Of a DNA stretch of 49,026 nt, positions 7,953 through 15,223 are shown in pieces. Origin of the DNA: Mediterranea sp. (in: CFB group bacteria) (GTDB taxonomy: Bacteria > Bacteroidota > Bacteroidia > Bacteroidales > Bacteroidaceae); the NCBI GenBank assembly GCA_031262385.1, contig JAISHU010000104.1, positions 1 to 49,026 on the forward strand, read 5' to 3'. Made by a program: the position numbers and the translations under genes. Numbering within the stretch: position 1 is the stretch's first letter; each line of letters starts with the position of its first letter. The notes beneath the pieces are model-generated. The model worked only from the letters and a program-made list of their open reading frames with translations, searched no databases and was not told the DNA's origin.

Positions 7953-9218
7953 ATGCGGATATTGTTAGTTAATACATCCGAACGAATAGGGGGCGCTGCC
8001 GTAGCAGCCGGCCGATTAGTAGAAGCACTGAAGAACAACGGTGTAAAAACCAAGTTGTTGGTGCGCGATAAACAAACCGACCACATTGATGTGGTACCAC
8101 TCAACCATAGTTGGCAATTGTTGTGGAAGTTCGTATGGGAGCGCATCGTCATCTGGCGTGCCAACCGTTTCAAAAAACATCATCTCTTTGCGGTAGACAT
8201 TGCCAATACGGGTACCGACATCACCACACTGCCCGAATTTAAACAAGCCGACATCGTACATCTTCACTGGATTAACCAAGGCATGCTTTCGCTGAAAAAT
8301 ATCGAAAAGATATTGGCTTCGGGTAAACCTGTGGTGTGGACATTGCACGACATGTGGCCTTTTACGGGCATCTGTCACTACGCGGGCAACTGCATCAACT
8401 ACCGCACCGCATGTAATCGTTGCCCTATATTATATGGTGGAGGCGCGAAGAAAGATTTGTCGTATCGCACGTTCCGCCGCAAGAAAGAGCTTTATACGGG
8501 TCGCCGCATCGCCTTTGCAGCATGCAGCCGATGGCTCGAAGGATGCGCCAAGTCGAGCGCGCTGCTGACGGGACAAACCATAGTAAGCATTCCCAATGCC
8601 ATTAACACCAATCTCTTTAAACCTCACAAGAAACAAGAGGCACGTCTGAAGTGCGAACTTCCTACAGAAGGAAAACTCCTGCTGTTCGGTTCGGTGAAGA
8701 TTACCGACGAGCGTAAAGGTGCAAAATACCTGATAGAAGCTTGCCACCTGCTCGCCGAACAGCATCCCGAGCTTACGGAACAGTTGGGCGTGATAGTGCT
8801 CGGCAACTACTCCCGACAGTTGGAACCTCTGCTTCCGTTCAAAGTCTACTCCATGGACTTTATTATCGAAGAGCGCAGGTTGGCGGAAGTCTACAACGCA
8901 GCCGATATCTTTGTGCTTCCGTCGTTGGAAGACAATCTTCCCAATACCATTATGGAAGCTATGGCGTGCGGCGTGCCTTGCGTAAGTTTCCACACGGGCG
9001 GCATCCCCGAAATGATAGACCACTTGCACAACGGATATGTGGCGAGGTATCGTTCGTCCGAAGATCTTGCCGAAGGCATCTATTGGCTACTTACCGACCC
9101 CGAGTACGACACCATTTCCGAACAGGCTTCGCGCAAAGCGGTGTCGAGTTATGCCGAAAGTGTTGTCGCCAAGCGCTACATCGAACTCTACAACAAAGTT
9201 TCCGGTCGCCGTGTATAA
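7953..9218 (+). CDS. Glycosyltransferase family 4
   Basis: A 421-residue GT-B enzyme. The N-terminus MRILLVNTSERIGGAAVAAGRL has the acceptor-side glycine loop, VWTLHDMWPFTGICHYAGNC is typical of Bacteroidetes members, VSIPNAINTNLFKP marks the start of the donor domain, and EDNLPNTIMEAMACGVPCVSF near residue 330 is the GT4 donor-binding E-x7-E region. It would add a sugar from a nucleotide donor at the cytoplasmic membrane face. The Cys cluster (CHYAGNC... CNRCP) near residues 145-160 could bind a metal. The next gene overlaps its 3' end, so the pair is co-transcribed and probably builds one glycan. Confidence 0.88.
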   Translation: MRILLVNTSERIGGAAVAAGRLVEALKNNGVKTKLLVRDKQTDHIDVVPLNHSWQLLWKFVWERIVIWRANRFKKHHLFAVDIANTGTDITTLPEFKQADIVHLHWINQGMLSLKNIEKILASGKPVVWTLHDMWPFTGICHYAGNCINYRTACNRCPILYGGGAKKDLSYRTFRRKKELYTGRRIAFAACSRWLEGCAKSSALLTGQTIVSIPNAINTNLFKPHKKQEARLKCELPTEGKLLLFGSVKITDERKGAKYLIEACHLLAEQHPELTEQLGVIVLGNYSRQLEPLLPFKVYSMDFIIEERRLAEVYNAADIFVLPSLEDNLPNTIMEAMACGVPCVSFHTGGIPEMIDHLHNGYVARYRSSEDLAEGIYWLLTDPEYDTISEQASRKAVSSYAESVVAKRYIELYNKVSGRRV

Positions 9219-9957
9219 ATCTGCCACACCCACGTTCAGCATCATCACCGTAACTTACAATGCGGAGGCTGTTCTCGACGATACGTTGCAAAGCGTCATC
9301 GCCCAAAGCTATCATCGTGTGGAATACATCTTGATTGACGGAGCCTCTACCGACGGAACCCTTGCCATAGCCGAAAGATACAAGACACACATCACTCACT
9401 TGGTAAGCGAGCCGGACAAGGGATTGTACGATGCCATGAACAAAGGGCTTGCACTGGCGAGCGGTGATTATGTCTGCTTTCTCAATGCAGGCGATGCGTT
9501 TCATTCGTCGGACACCTTGTTACAGATGGTACATACGTTACCCAAAGGCAGTATGCCCGACATAATATATGGCGAAACAGCGCTGGTGGATGCCCATCGT
9601 CACTTTGTACGCATGCGCCGTCTTTCCACTCCCGAAGTGCTTACTTGGAAGAGTTTTAAGCAAGGTATGTTGGTCAGCCATCAAGCTTTCTTTGCCAAGC
9701 GCACCCTCACCGAACCCTACAACCTGCAATACCGCTTTTCGGCGGACTTTGACTGGTGCATCCGTGTGATGAAAAAGGCGCAAACCTTGCACAACACGCA
9801 CCTCACCCTCATCGACTATTTGGAAGAAGGTATGACTACGCGAAACCGACGCAAGTCGCTCATCGAACGCTTTCGCATCATGGCAGTTTATTACGGATGG
9901 GGAAGTACCGTGGCACGCCACCTTGGGTTTGTGTGGCGGCTGGTGAAGGTGAGGTAG
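9211..9957 (+). CDS. Glycosyltransferase family 2
   Basis: A WcaA-like GT-A enzyme: PTFSIITVTYNAEAVLDDTL opens the fold, IDGASTDGT is the nucleotide-binding turn and VCFLNAGDAFH carries the metal-binding acidic residue. The computed ORF starts at 9037, but its first 58 residues (RPKILPKASIGYL...) look like a shadow of the upstream gene. I prefer the GTG at 9211, 248 residues, overlapping the GT4 stop by 8 bases; ATG 9151 is the alternative. The acceptor sugar is unknown. Confidence 0.82.
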   Translation: MYKSATPTFSIITVTYNAEAVLDDTLQSVIAQSYHRVEYILIDGASTDGTLAIAERYKTHITHLVSEPDKGLYDAMNKGLALASGDYVCFLNAGDAFHSSDTLLQMVHTLPKGSMPDIIYGETALVDAHRHFVRMRRLSTPEVLTWKSFKQGMLVSHQAFFAKRTLTEPYNLQYRFSADFDWCIRVMKKAQTLHNTHLTLIDYLEEGMTTRNRRKSLIERFRIMAVYYGWGSTVARHLGFVWRLVKVR

Positions 9958-10038
9958 TTCTTTAATAGTTGTCGGATAATATCCTGTTTACGCATCAAAA
10001 TGTCACAATATTGCGCTTTCTGCTAACTCGTACTTTGC

Positions 10039-10073
10039 AAAAAAAGAGTGCTCAGCCGGAAGACAACGCACTC
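10039..10073 (-). terminator. Minus-strand terminator-like hairpin beyond the repeat element
   Basis: Read on the minus strand, GAGTGC, a 16-base loop and GCACTC are followed by seven T residues. It lies past repeat copy 1 in the direction of the PepSY-like gene's transcript, so that transcript could run through the whole repeat before stopping here. The stem is only 6 bp. Confidence 0.45.
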
Positions 10074-10082
10074 CGAAGCCGT

Positions 10083-10494
10083 AGCCAATTCGTTGCAAAC
10101 GCGAAAACAACGAATCAACTCGGCGGAAACAACGAATCATCCGCACGAAAACAACGAACTGTCGGCACGAAAACAACGAATCAACTGCCGGCTTAGCAAA
10201 TTATCCCGGCAAGTTAAGCTGTATTTCCCGGCAAATTATTGTGTTATCCCGGCAAGTTATCACGCTAACTTGCCGGGATAATTTCATAAAGTTCTTTTTG
10301 AGGCTGTTTTTTCGCGCTGAAGGCGCTTTTTGTTTCTTGACATAATTTCTTCATATCTTTCTGTAAGTATGCGGATTAAATAGCGTATTTTACATAGTTT
10401 AACGCGCTATACTCGCACGAAAGTCACCAAGCCGTCCCTTAGTCCGAAATAAGCCCGTTTTTCGAGGGTTCGTTTGACGTTTTGACACTTTGTC
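10083..10494 (-). repeat. Phased non-coding repeat element, copy 1 (inverted)
   Basis: About 410 bp between convergent genes, the inverted homologue of 26050-26457. In minus-strand order it has block A (GTCAAAACGTCAAACGAACC at 10467-10486 and TAGCGCGTTAAACTAT at 10394-10409), block B (TCAGCGCGAAAAAA at 10307-10320), block C (five sites of the type TTGCCGGG, centred near 10273, 10251, 10230, 10208 and 10188, in both orientations) and block D (four units containing AAACAACGAA on the plus strand, starting at 10105, 10127, 10149 and 10171, exactly 22 bp apart). No convincing ORF is present; the tracks at 9969-10196 and 10048-10281 are chance frames. The rest of 9958-10636 shows nothing else I can name. 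Confidence 0.85.
10244..10281. repeat. Perfect 16 bp inverted repeat inside element copy 1
   Basis: TTATCCCGGCAAGTTA, a 6-base spacer and its exact reverse complement. It consists of two facing C-block sites. In copy 2 the outer bases of this palindrome are kept but the left core is flipped, so the two sites there become direct repeats. This suggests the TTGCCGGG core is a recognition word and not merely a stem. Confidence 0.85.
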
Positions 10495-10636
10495 AATGGA
10501 TGCGTCTCCCAACTTCTACCCGTACACGACCTGCCAAAAAAGGGAAACCGCCCTCTCCCTTTGACAGGAAAAGACAGTCTCCCGGATATAGAAACGAAGA
10601 TTAGATATAACTAACGACCCTTTCTATCTTATATAT

Positions 10637-11602
10637 TTAGCTAACAGGGATCCCTTCGGGAGTTATCCGCAGATGCCTTTCGGCTTCTCCGCGTTCCAGT
10701 TCGATGACATAGAAATTGCCGGTAGGAGTTTCGAAATAGTCTGCGTCGTCAACGTAATAACCGCTGAAATTGGCAGATATATAAGCTGCTACGGCAGAAG
10801 GTAATTCGGAGGAACGTACTTCCCACGAGGTGGAAATCCATTCGAACGTCGTAGAATTTAGGCGCACCTCTTTGCCGCGGTTCACATTCAAGTCGATAAT
10901 ATCGACTTCGATAGAACTATATTCGCGTTCAATCTCAATGATACGTGCATTGGGAAAGAGTTTCGCAATGGCATCTTGCACCGAAGTATAAGTGCCGGTA
11001 GGAGTTGTCGGTAGCAAAGCTCCGGTGTCGCCGCCTGCAGTTGCACCGTTGCCGGTACTACCGGTGTCGCCGCCCGTTCCGGTATTACCCGAATTGCTGT
11101 TGGTGCTGTTGCCGCGTTCGTCAACGCCCATTACAAAGATACCGTCTTCGGTGTAATACAAATCCCAGTCCACTTCGCCCACAAGGGTTTCTACGTCTAT
11201 AATGTAAACCGATTTGGAGTTGAGGCGCTCCACAAAGTCCACTTCGCCGTCGCGACGTTCGTAAACAGTCCGGTCGTTATATTCGCTACTTTCAAAAATG
11301 TTTTTAACAGCTTGCGGGATGGCAGCGTACGGCATCTCGGTAATCGTCATATACCACGTACCGTCGGGAGCATACCATACTTCGGTTTCATAGCCTTGGG
11401 CGTTTCTAAAAGTCGCTCTGTAATAGTTGGATGCCGAAACATTGCGCGTCTCCCAATTCAAATTCGAAGCACCCGCATAGTTTTGCTCAAAAGCTTTAGT
11501 AACAGGGTCGGGCACATTGTACAGGGAAGGGTTGTCGTTCTTTGTGCAACTATGCAGAGCAATCATTCCCATTGTTATCAAAATAAAATACATTTTCTTC
11601 AT
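10637..11602 (-). CDS. PepSY-like lipoprotein with two domains and a Gly/Thr/Ser linker
   Basis: A 321-residue lipoprotein: MKKMYFILITMGMIALHSC is a signal peptide with lipobox at Cys19. Two similar domains follow (about 30-165 and 205-321), each with the PepSY-like (BLIP-like) pattern of a short helix starting at a proline and a sheet with YETEVWYAPDGTWY-type strands. They are joined by a low-complexity linker rich in Gly, Thr, Ser and Asn (residues about 167-205). Such proteins are common in Bacteroides and sit in the periplasm or on the outer membrane; their ligand is unknown. It stands alone, minus strand, with the repeat element in its likely 3' UTR. Confidence 0.78.
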   Translation of the reverse strand: MKKMYFILITMGMIALHSCTKNDNPSLYNVPDPVTKAFEQNYAGASNLNWETRNVSASNYYRATFRNAQGYETEVWYAPDGTWYMTITEMPYAAIPQAVKNIFESSEYNDRTVYERRDGEVDFVERLNSKSVYIIDVETLVGEVDWDLYYTEDGIFVMGVDERGNSTNSNSGNTGTGGDTGSTGNGATAGGDTGALLPTTPTGTYTSVQDAIAKLFPNARIIEIEREYSSIEVDIIDLNVNRGKEVRLNSTTFEWISTSWEVRSSELPSAVAAYISANFSGYYVDDADYFETPTGNFYVIELERGEAERHLRITPEGIPVS

Positions 11603-11723
11603 AATCTACTTGTTTTATGTGTTAGTGATGGTTTCTACGACAAAGGTGCGGTACAAATCTGGAAAAAATTGGGCTTTTTATAAAAAAAAGTTAGGAGGTT
11701 CGGTTCTCTTCAAATAAAACACG

Positions 11724-11731
11724 TACTTTTG
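11724..11731 (+). promoter_or_regulatory. -7 box for the FKBP pair
   Basis: TACTTTTG fits TAnnTTTG, 62 bp before the ATG at 11794. The gap 11603-11793 separates the divergent PepSY-like and FKBP genes; no clear -7 box for the minus gene is seen. Confidence 0.6.
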
Positions 11732-11793
11732 CGCAACATTTAACGCAAATGATTGATTAAAAGAATCATTCATTTCAAACCAAACAAAAAAAT

Positions 11794-12381
11794 ATGGATA
11801 AATTTAGTTACGCACTCGGCCTCGGCATAGGTCAGAATTTAGTGAGCATGGGAACCAACGTCATTGTAGTAGACGATTTTGCAAAAGCAGTGAAAGATGT
11901 TTTGGAAGGTAACGAAACCGCCATCACACACGCAGAAGCCCGCGAAATGTTGAACAACTATTTTGCCGAACGCCAGCAACAGATGAATGCCGAAAGCATA
12001 GAACAAGGCAAAACTTTTCTGGACGAAAACAAAAAACGCCCCGAAGTAGTGACATTGCCCAGCGGACTGCAATACGAGATTCTCGAAGAAGGAACACCCG
12101 GCAAACGCGCCAAAGCCACCGACCAAGTGCGTTGCCACTACGAAGGCACACTGATTGACGGCACCCTGTTCGACAGCTCCATCAAACGCGGACAACCTGC
12201 CGTGTTTGGCGTCAATCAAGTTATAAAAGGTTGGGTGGAAGCCCTGCAACTGATGAACGAAGGCGCTAAATGGCGGCTTTACATTCCTGCCGAACTGGGC
12301 TACGGTGCACAAGGCGCAGGCGATATGATTCCCCCACACAGCGTACTGCTGTTTGATGTCGAATTACTCGAAATTCTCTAA
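11794..12381 (+). CDS. FKBP-type peptidyl-prolyl isomerase, cytoplasmic
   Basis: A 195-residue protein with no signal peptide. The N-terminal half (about 1-85) is the helical FKBP dimerisation domain (FKBP_N), and residues about 95-195 are the FKBP catalytic domain: VRCHYEGTLIDGTLFDSS, VIKGWVEALQLMNEGAKWRLYIPAELGYG and IPPHSVLLFDVELL. It catalyses proline cis-trans isomerisation during folding. The second FKBP gene follows 37 bp downstream and carries a lipoprotein signal, so the pair supplies related foldases to two cell compartments. Confidence 0.92.
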   Translation: MDKFSYALGLGIGQNLVSMGTNVIVVDDFAKAVKDVLEGNETAITHAEAREMLNNYFAERQQQMNAESIEQGKTFLDENKKRPEVVTLPSGLQYEILEEGTPGKRAKATDQVRCHYEGTLIDGTLFDSSIKRGQPAVFGVNQVIKGWVEALQLMNEGAKWRLYIPAELGYGAQGAGDMIPPHSVLLFDVELLEIL

Positions 12382-12418
12382 TAGAAACTTCATTCAAAAA
12401 TTTAATAGGAAAAGCAAA

Positions 12419-13285
12419 ATGAAAAAGATTACATTGTTTATGGCAATTGCAGTTGCCGCCGGTTTGGCATCCTGCACAGCACAAGCCCCCAAGGCCAATC
12501 TGAAAACAGAAGTAGACACACTCTCGTATGCCATCGGTATGGCTCGCACCGAAGGTTTAACTCAGTATCTGGGACAAGCGGGCATCGAAGCGTCGCAAAT
12601 GGGCGACTTCATGAAAGGTCTCATAGAAGGCTCTAAGATGGTTGACCCCAAAGACAATGCCTATATGCAGGGTCTGCAAATCGGTCAAACCGTTGCTACC
12701 TTGTGGGTGGAAAACCTCACACGCGACATCTTCGGCAGCGACTCTACCCAAAGCATCAGCCGCGACAATATGCTTGCCGGATTTATCGCCGGTGTCAAAG
12801 TCGACAGCACCATCATGAAGAAAGATGCGGCTACGGCTTACATGCAAACCAACATTGAGCGCATCAGAGAAAAAGCATTGGAAATCCAGTATGCCGACAA
12901 TAAAGCTGCCGGTGAAAAATTCTTGGCGGAAAACAAAACCAAAGAAGGTGTGATTACCACTCCCAGCGGTTTGCAATACAAAATCCTGAAAGAAGGTAAG
13001 GGTGCCATCCCCGCCGATACCTCCATAGTAAACGTGAACTACAGAGGCACACTGATTGACGGAAAAGAGTTCGATAGCTCGTACAAAAACAACAAACCCA
13101 TCTCTTTCCGCGCCAACTTAGTAATCAAAGGATGGACCGAAGCATTGCAGATGATGCCCGTAGGATCTAAGTGGGAACTCTACATCCCGCAAGATTTGGC
13201 TTATGGCAAACAACAAAGCGGTCCCGACATCAAACCTTTCTCTGCACTGATTTTCGAAGTAGAATTGGTAGGCATTGAGAAGTAA
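12419..13285 (+). CDS. FKBP-type peptidyl-prolyl isomerase, lipoprotein
   Basis: 288 residues from the ATG at 12419; the ORF track begins earlier (12353), but MKKITLFMAIAVAAGLASC is a clean lipoprotein signal with lipobox at Cys19. An FKBP_N helical domain follows (about 35-165), then the catalytic FKBP domain: VNVNYRGTLIDGKEFDSS, VIKGWTEALQMMPVGSKWELYIPQDLAYG and IKPFSALIFEVELVG. It should act in the periplasm as a foldase for envelope proteins. It is homologous to the upstream gene and probably arose by duplication. A terminator follows at 13330. Confidence 0.92.
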   Translation: MKKITLFMAIAVAAGLASCTAQAPKANLKTEVDTLSYAIGMARTEGLTQYLGQAGIEASQMGDFMKGLIEGSKMVDPKDNAYMQGLQIGQTVATLWVENLTRDIFGSDSTQSISRDNMLAGFIAGVKVDSTIMKKDAATAYMQTNIERIREKALEIQYADNKAAGEKFLAENKTKEGVITTPSGLQYKILKEGKGAIPADTSIVNVNYRGTLIDGKEFDSSYKNNKPISFRANLVIKGWTEALQMMPVGSKWELYIPQDLAYGKQQSGPDIKPFSALIFEVELVGIEK

Positions 13286-13329
13286 AGACAAACCGTCGCC
13301 ATACCATTGCAGGCGACAAGTTGTAACGG

Positions 13330-13380
13330 GAGGTGGAACAGAACTTTTTTCATTTAAGAGGGATGTTCCACCTCTTTTTA
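13330..13380 (+). terminator. Rho-independent terminator after the FKBP pair
   Basis: GAGGTGGAACA and TGTTCCACCTC form a perfect 11 bp stem across a 23-base loop, followed by TTTTTATT. It ends the FKBP transcript. Confidence 0.85.
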
Positions 13381-13492
13381 TTAGAAACTGTTTTAAATTT
13401 ATTGGAATAGATTCAAAACGGTTTTTTATTACCTAAGTCTTAAAAAAAACGACAAAACAGTAGACGAACTAAATAAAATACCTACATTTGCT

Positions 13493-13500
13493 TACTTTTT
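13493..13500 (+). promoter_or_regulatory. -7 box for the Lrp/AsnC gene
   Basis: TACATTTG fits TAnnTTTG, 35 bp before the ATG at 13536. Confidence 0.6.
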
Positions 13501-13535
13501 GACAGAGTAATCATTTTACCCTAATTATTTTTGTT

Positions 13536-14015
13536 ATGGAAAAAATAGATAATTTAGACAGGCAAATACTGGAAATCATTTCGCAAAATGCCCGTATTCC
13601 TTTCAAAGACGTTGCTGCCGAATGCGGCGTCTCTCGTGCAGCCATTCATCAGCGCGTACAGCGACTGATAGATTTGGGCGTAATAGTAGGCTCCGGTTAC
13701 CATGTTAATCCCAAATCGCTGGGATACAGAACCTGCACCTACGTCGGCATCAAGCTGGAAAAAGCATCTATGTATAAGGCTGTGGTATGCGAACTACAAA
13801 AGATACCCGAAGTCGTAGAGTGTCATTTTACCACCGGTCCTTACACCATGCTTACCAAAGTCTATGCCCGCGATAACGAACATCTCATGGATTTGTTGAA
13901 CAACAAGATGCAAGAGATTTCGGGCGTCACCTCGACCGAAACATTGATTTCGCTGGAGCAAAGCATCAAGAAAGAGATACCCATTGCTCCCGACAAACAA
14001 GAATCGGAACAGTAA
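13536..14015 (+). CDS. Lrp/AsnC family transcriptional regulator
   Basis: A 159-residue regulator. Residues about 1-60 (NLDRQILEIISQNARIPFKDVAAECGVSRAAIHQRVQRL) are the AsnC winged helix-turn-helix, and residues about 70-145 (YVGIKLEKASMYKAVVCELQKIPEVVECHFTTGPYTMLTKVYARD) are the RAM effector domain that binds amino acids and oligomerises. Members respond to leucine, asparagine or other amino acids; the effector cannot be told here. It probably shares a transcript with the DUF4491 gene. Confidence 0.9.
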   Translation: MEKIDNLDRQILEIISQNARIPFKDVAAECGVSRAAIHQRVQRLIDLGVIVGSGYHVNPKSLGYRTCTYVGIKLEKASMYKAVVCELQKIPEVVECHFTTGPYTMLTKVYARDNEHLMDLLNNKMQEISGVTSTETLISLEQSIKKEIPIAPDKQESEQ

Positions 14016-14016
14016 A

Positions 14017-14056
14017 AAACCCCTATTATTACAGTAAGAAGAAACCCCTATTATTA
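14017..14056 (+). repeat. 15 bp direct repeat before the DUF4491 start
   Basis: AAACCCCTATTATTA occurs at 14017-14031 and again at 14042-14056, 25 bp apart, and the second copy ends on the A of the DUF4491 start codon. It looks like a small tandem duplication that fills the whole gap between the Lrp and DUF4491 genes. Confidence 0.85.
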
Positions 14057-14367
14057 TGGAGTTCTTAAACGAATATCATCTGATAGGTTTACTGATAGGA
14101 ATCAGCACCTTTCTTATTATCGGCCTGTTTCATCCGGTTGTGGTAAAAGCCGAATACTATTGGGGCACCCGTTGCTGGTGGATTTTTCTGCTGCTGGGTA
14201 TAGCCGGAGTGATTGGCTCGCTTTTGGTAGACAACGTACTGATAGCTTCGCTGTTAGGCGTCTTTGCCTTCTCTTCGTTTTGGACGATTAAAGAAGTCTT
14301 CGAACAAGAAGAGCGTGTCAAGAAAGGTTGGTTTCCCAAAAACCCCAATCGCACCTACCCTTTTTAA
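14056..14367 (+). CDS. DUF4491 family small membrane protein
   Basis: A 103-residue protein with three hydrophobic segments (about 8-27, 38-60 and 63-82) and a short charged tail ending KKGWFPKNPNRTYPF. This fits DUF4491, an uncharacterised inner-membrane family. It lies 40 bp after the Lrp gene and just before a tRNA with its own promoter. I know no function; the link to the Lrp regulator is only positional. Confidence 0.72.
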   Translation: MEFLNEYHLIGLLIGISTFLIIGLFHPVVVKAEYYWGTRCWWIFLLLGIAGVIGSLLVDNVLIASLLGVFAFSSFWTIKEVFEQEERVKKGWFPKNPNRTYPF

Positions 14368-14401
14368 ACAACCGTGTATAGCGAACTTTTTCGCCAAAAG
14401 G

Positions 14402-14433
14402 TTTGCGTAGCTCGATAAGATATACTATTTTTG
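14402..14433 (+). promoter_or_regulatory. Full -33/-7 promoter of the CAU tRNA
   Basis: TTTG at 14402-14405 and TATTTTTG at 14426-14433 with a 20 bp spacer form a near-ideal Bacteroidetes housekeeping promoter about 28 bp before the tRNA. Confidence 0.8.
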
Positions 14434-14460
14434 CGTCCGCAATTCCCACAAGGGTGCATC

Positions 14461-14534
14461 GGACTTGTAGCTCAGTTGGTTAGAGCAACAGACTCATAAT
14501 CTGGAGGTCCTAGGTTCAAGCCCTAGCTGGTCCA
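14461..14534 (+). tRNA. tRNA with CAU anticodon, most likely elongator tRNA-Met
   Basis: A 74-base cloverleaf: acceptor GGACTTG/CTGGTCC, D-stem GCTC/GAGC, anticodon loop CTCATAA, T-arm CTAGG-TTCAAGC-CCTAG and discriminator A. CCA is not encoded. One T-T mismatch in the acceptor and an A-G pair closing the anticodon stem are visible. A CAU anticodon also occurs in the lysidine-modified isoleucine tRNA; the general form favours elongator methionine, and it is not an initiator type. Confidence 0.88.
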
Positions 14535-14543
14535 CAAAACTTC

Positions 14544-14590
14544 AAAGCCGTTATAACTGCCCGAAAGGCTGTTATAACGGCTTTCTTTGT
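14544..14590 (+). terminator. Terminator after the tRNA
   Basis: A perfect 14 bp stem (AAAGCCGTTATAAC and GTTATAACGGCTTT, 13-base loop) begins 9 bases after the tRNA and is followed by CTTTG. Confidence 0.85.
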
Positions 14591-14661
14591 ATCTCTTTTG
14601 TCGCGCGAAAATGAATACAAAACCGGTAAATAAATACAAAATCACAAAAAATATTCCTTTT

Positions 14662-14719
14662 TTTGCATACAATTACGAATATACTCGCTATTTTTGCAGC
14701 CGTAATCATAATAATTATG
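14662..14719 (+). promoter_or_regulatory. argR operon promoter with palindromic operator candidate
   Basis: TTTG at 14662-14665 and TATTTTTG at 14689-14696 (23 bp spacer) form a promoter. CATAATAATTATG at 14707-14719 is an odd-centred perfect palindrome between the -7 box and the argR ATG at 14724. It is AT-rich like ARG boxes, so it may be the site where ArgR represses its own operon; this is inference. Confidence 0.6.
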
Positions 14720-14723
14720 CACA

Positions 14724-15197
14724 ATGATAAAGAAGAAAGCAAGTCGACTGGATGCCATAAAGATGATTGTGTCGAGCAAAGACGTTAGCTCGCAGGAAGA
14801 ATTACTCATCGCTTTGAATGCAGAGGGATTCAATGTAACGCAAGCCACCCTGTCGCGCGACTTGAAACACTTAAAGGTTGCCAAAGCTGCCAACATGAAC
14901 GGAAAGTATGTATATGTACTGCCCAACAATGTGATGTATAAACGCAACAACGACCAAAGCCCCAGCGAGATGCTGATGAGCGGAGGTTTCCGCTCGTTGC
15001 ACTTCTCGGGCAACCTTGCCGTGATTCGCACACGACCCGGTTACGCCAGCAGCATGGCATACGACATAGACAATCGCGAATATCCGGACATCCTCGGTAC
15101 AGTAGCCGGCGACGACACCATTATGATGGTGCTGCGCGAAGGAACTCCACACGATGTCATTCGCCAATTTCTAGGCAAAATCATACCAAACCTATAA
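14724..15197 (+). CDS. argR: Arginine repressor
   Basis: A 157-residue ArgR. Residues about 8-70 are the winged helix-turn-helix with the family signature SQEELLIALNAEGFNVTQATLSRDLKHL. Residues about 85-155 form the hexamerising arginine-binding domain (NLAVIRTRPGYASSMAYDIDN... ILGTVAGDDTIMMVLRE). With arginine bound it represses arginine-synthesis genes. It heads the operon argR-GNAT-argG-argC-argD, which suggests self-regulation through the palindrome at 14707-14719. Confidence 0.95.
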   Translation: MIKKKASRLDAIKMIVSSKDVSSQEELLIALNAEGFNVTQATLSRDLKHLKVAKAANMNGKYVYVLPNNVMYKRNNDQSPSEMLMSGGFRSLHFSGNLAVIRTRPGYASSMAYDIDNREYPDILGTVAGDDTIMMVLREGTPHDVIRQFLGKIIPNL

Positions 15198-15223
15198 CCG
15201 CTTTTCAACAGACGAATATTGAA

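Noticed and set aside
9037-9210. N-terminal extension of the second glycosyltransferase
   Set aside because: It lies inside the preceding gene and reads like its shadow; the GT2 domain starts right after 9211.
10083-10281. The 22 bp arrays as small CRISPR arrays
   Set aside because: There is no constant repeat of 25 or more bases separated by unique spacers, units are only 22 bp, and no cas gene is present in the window.
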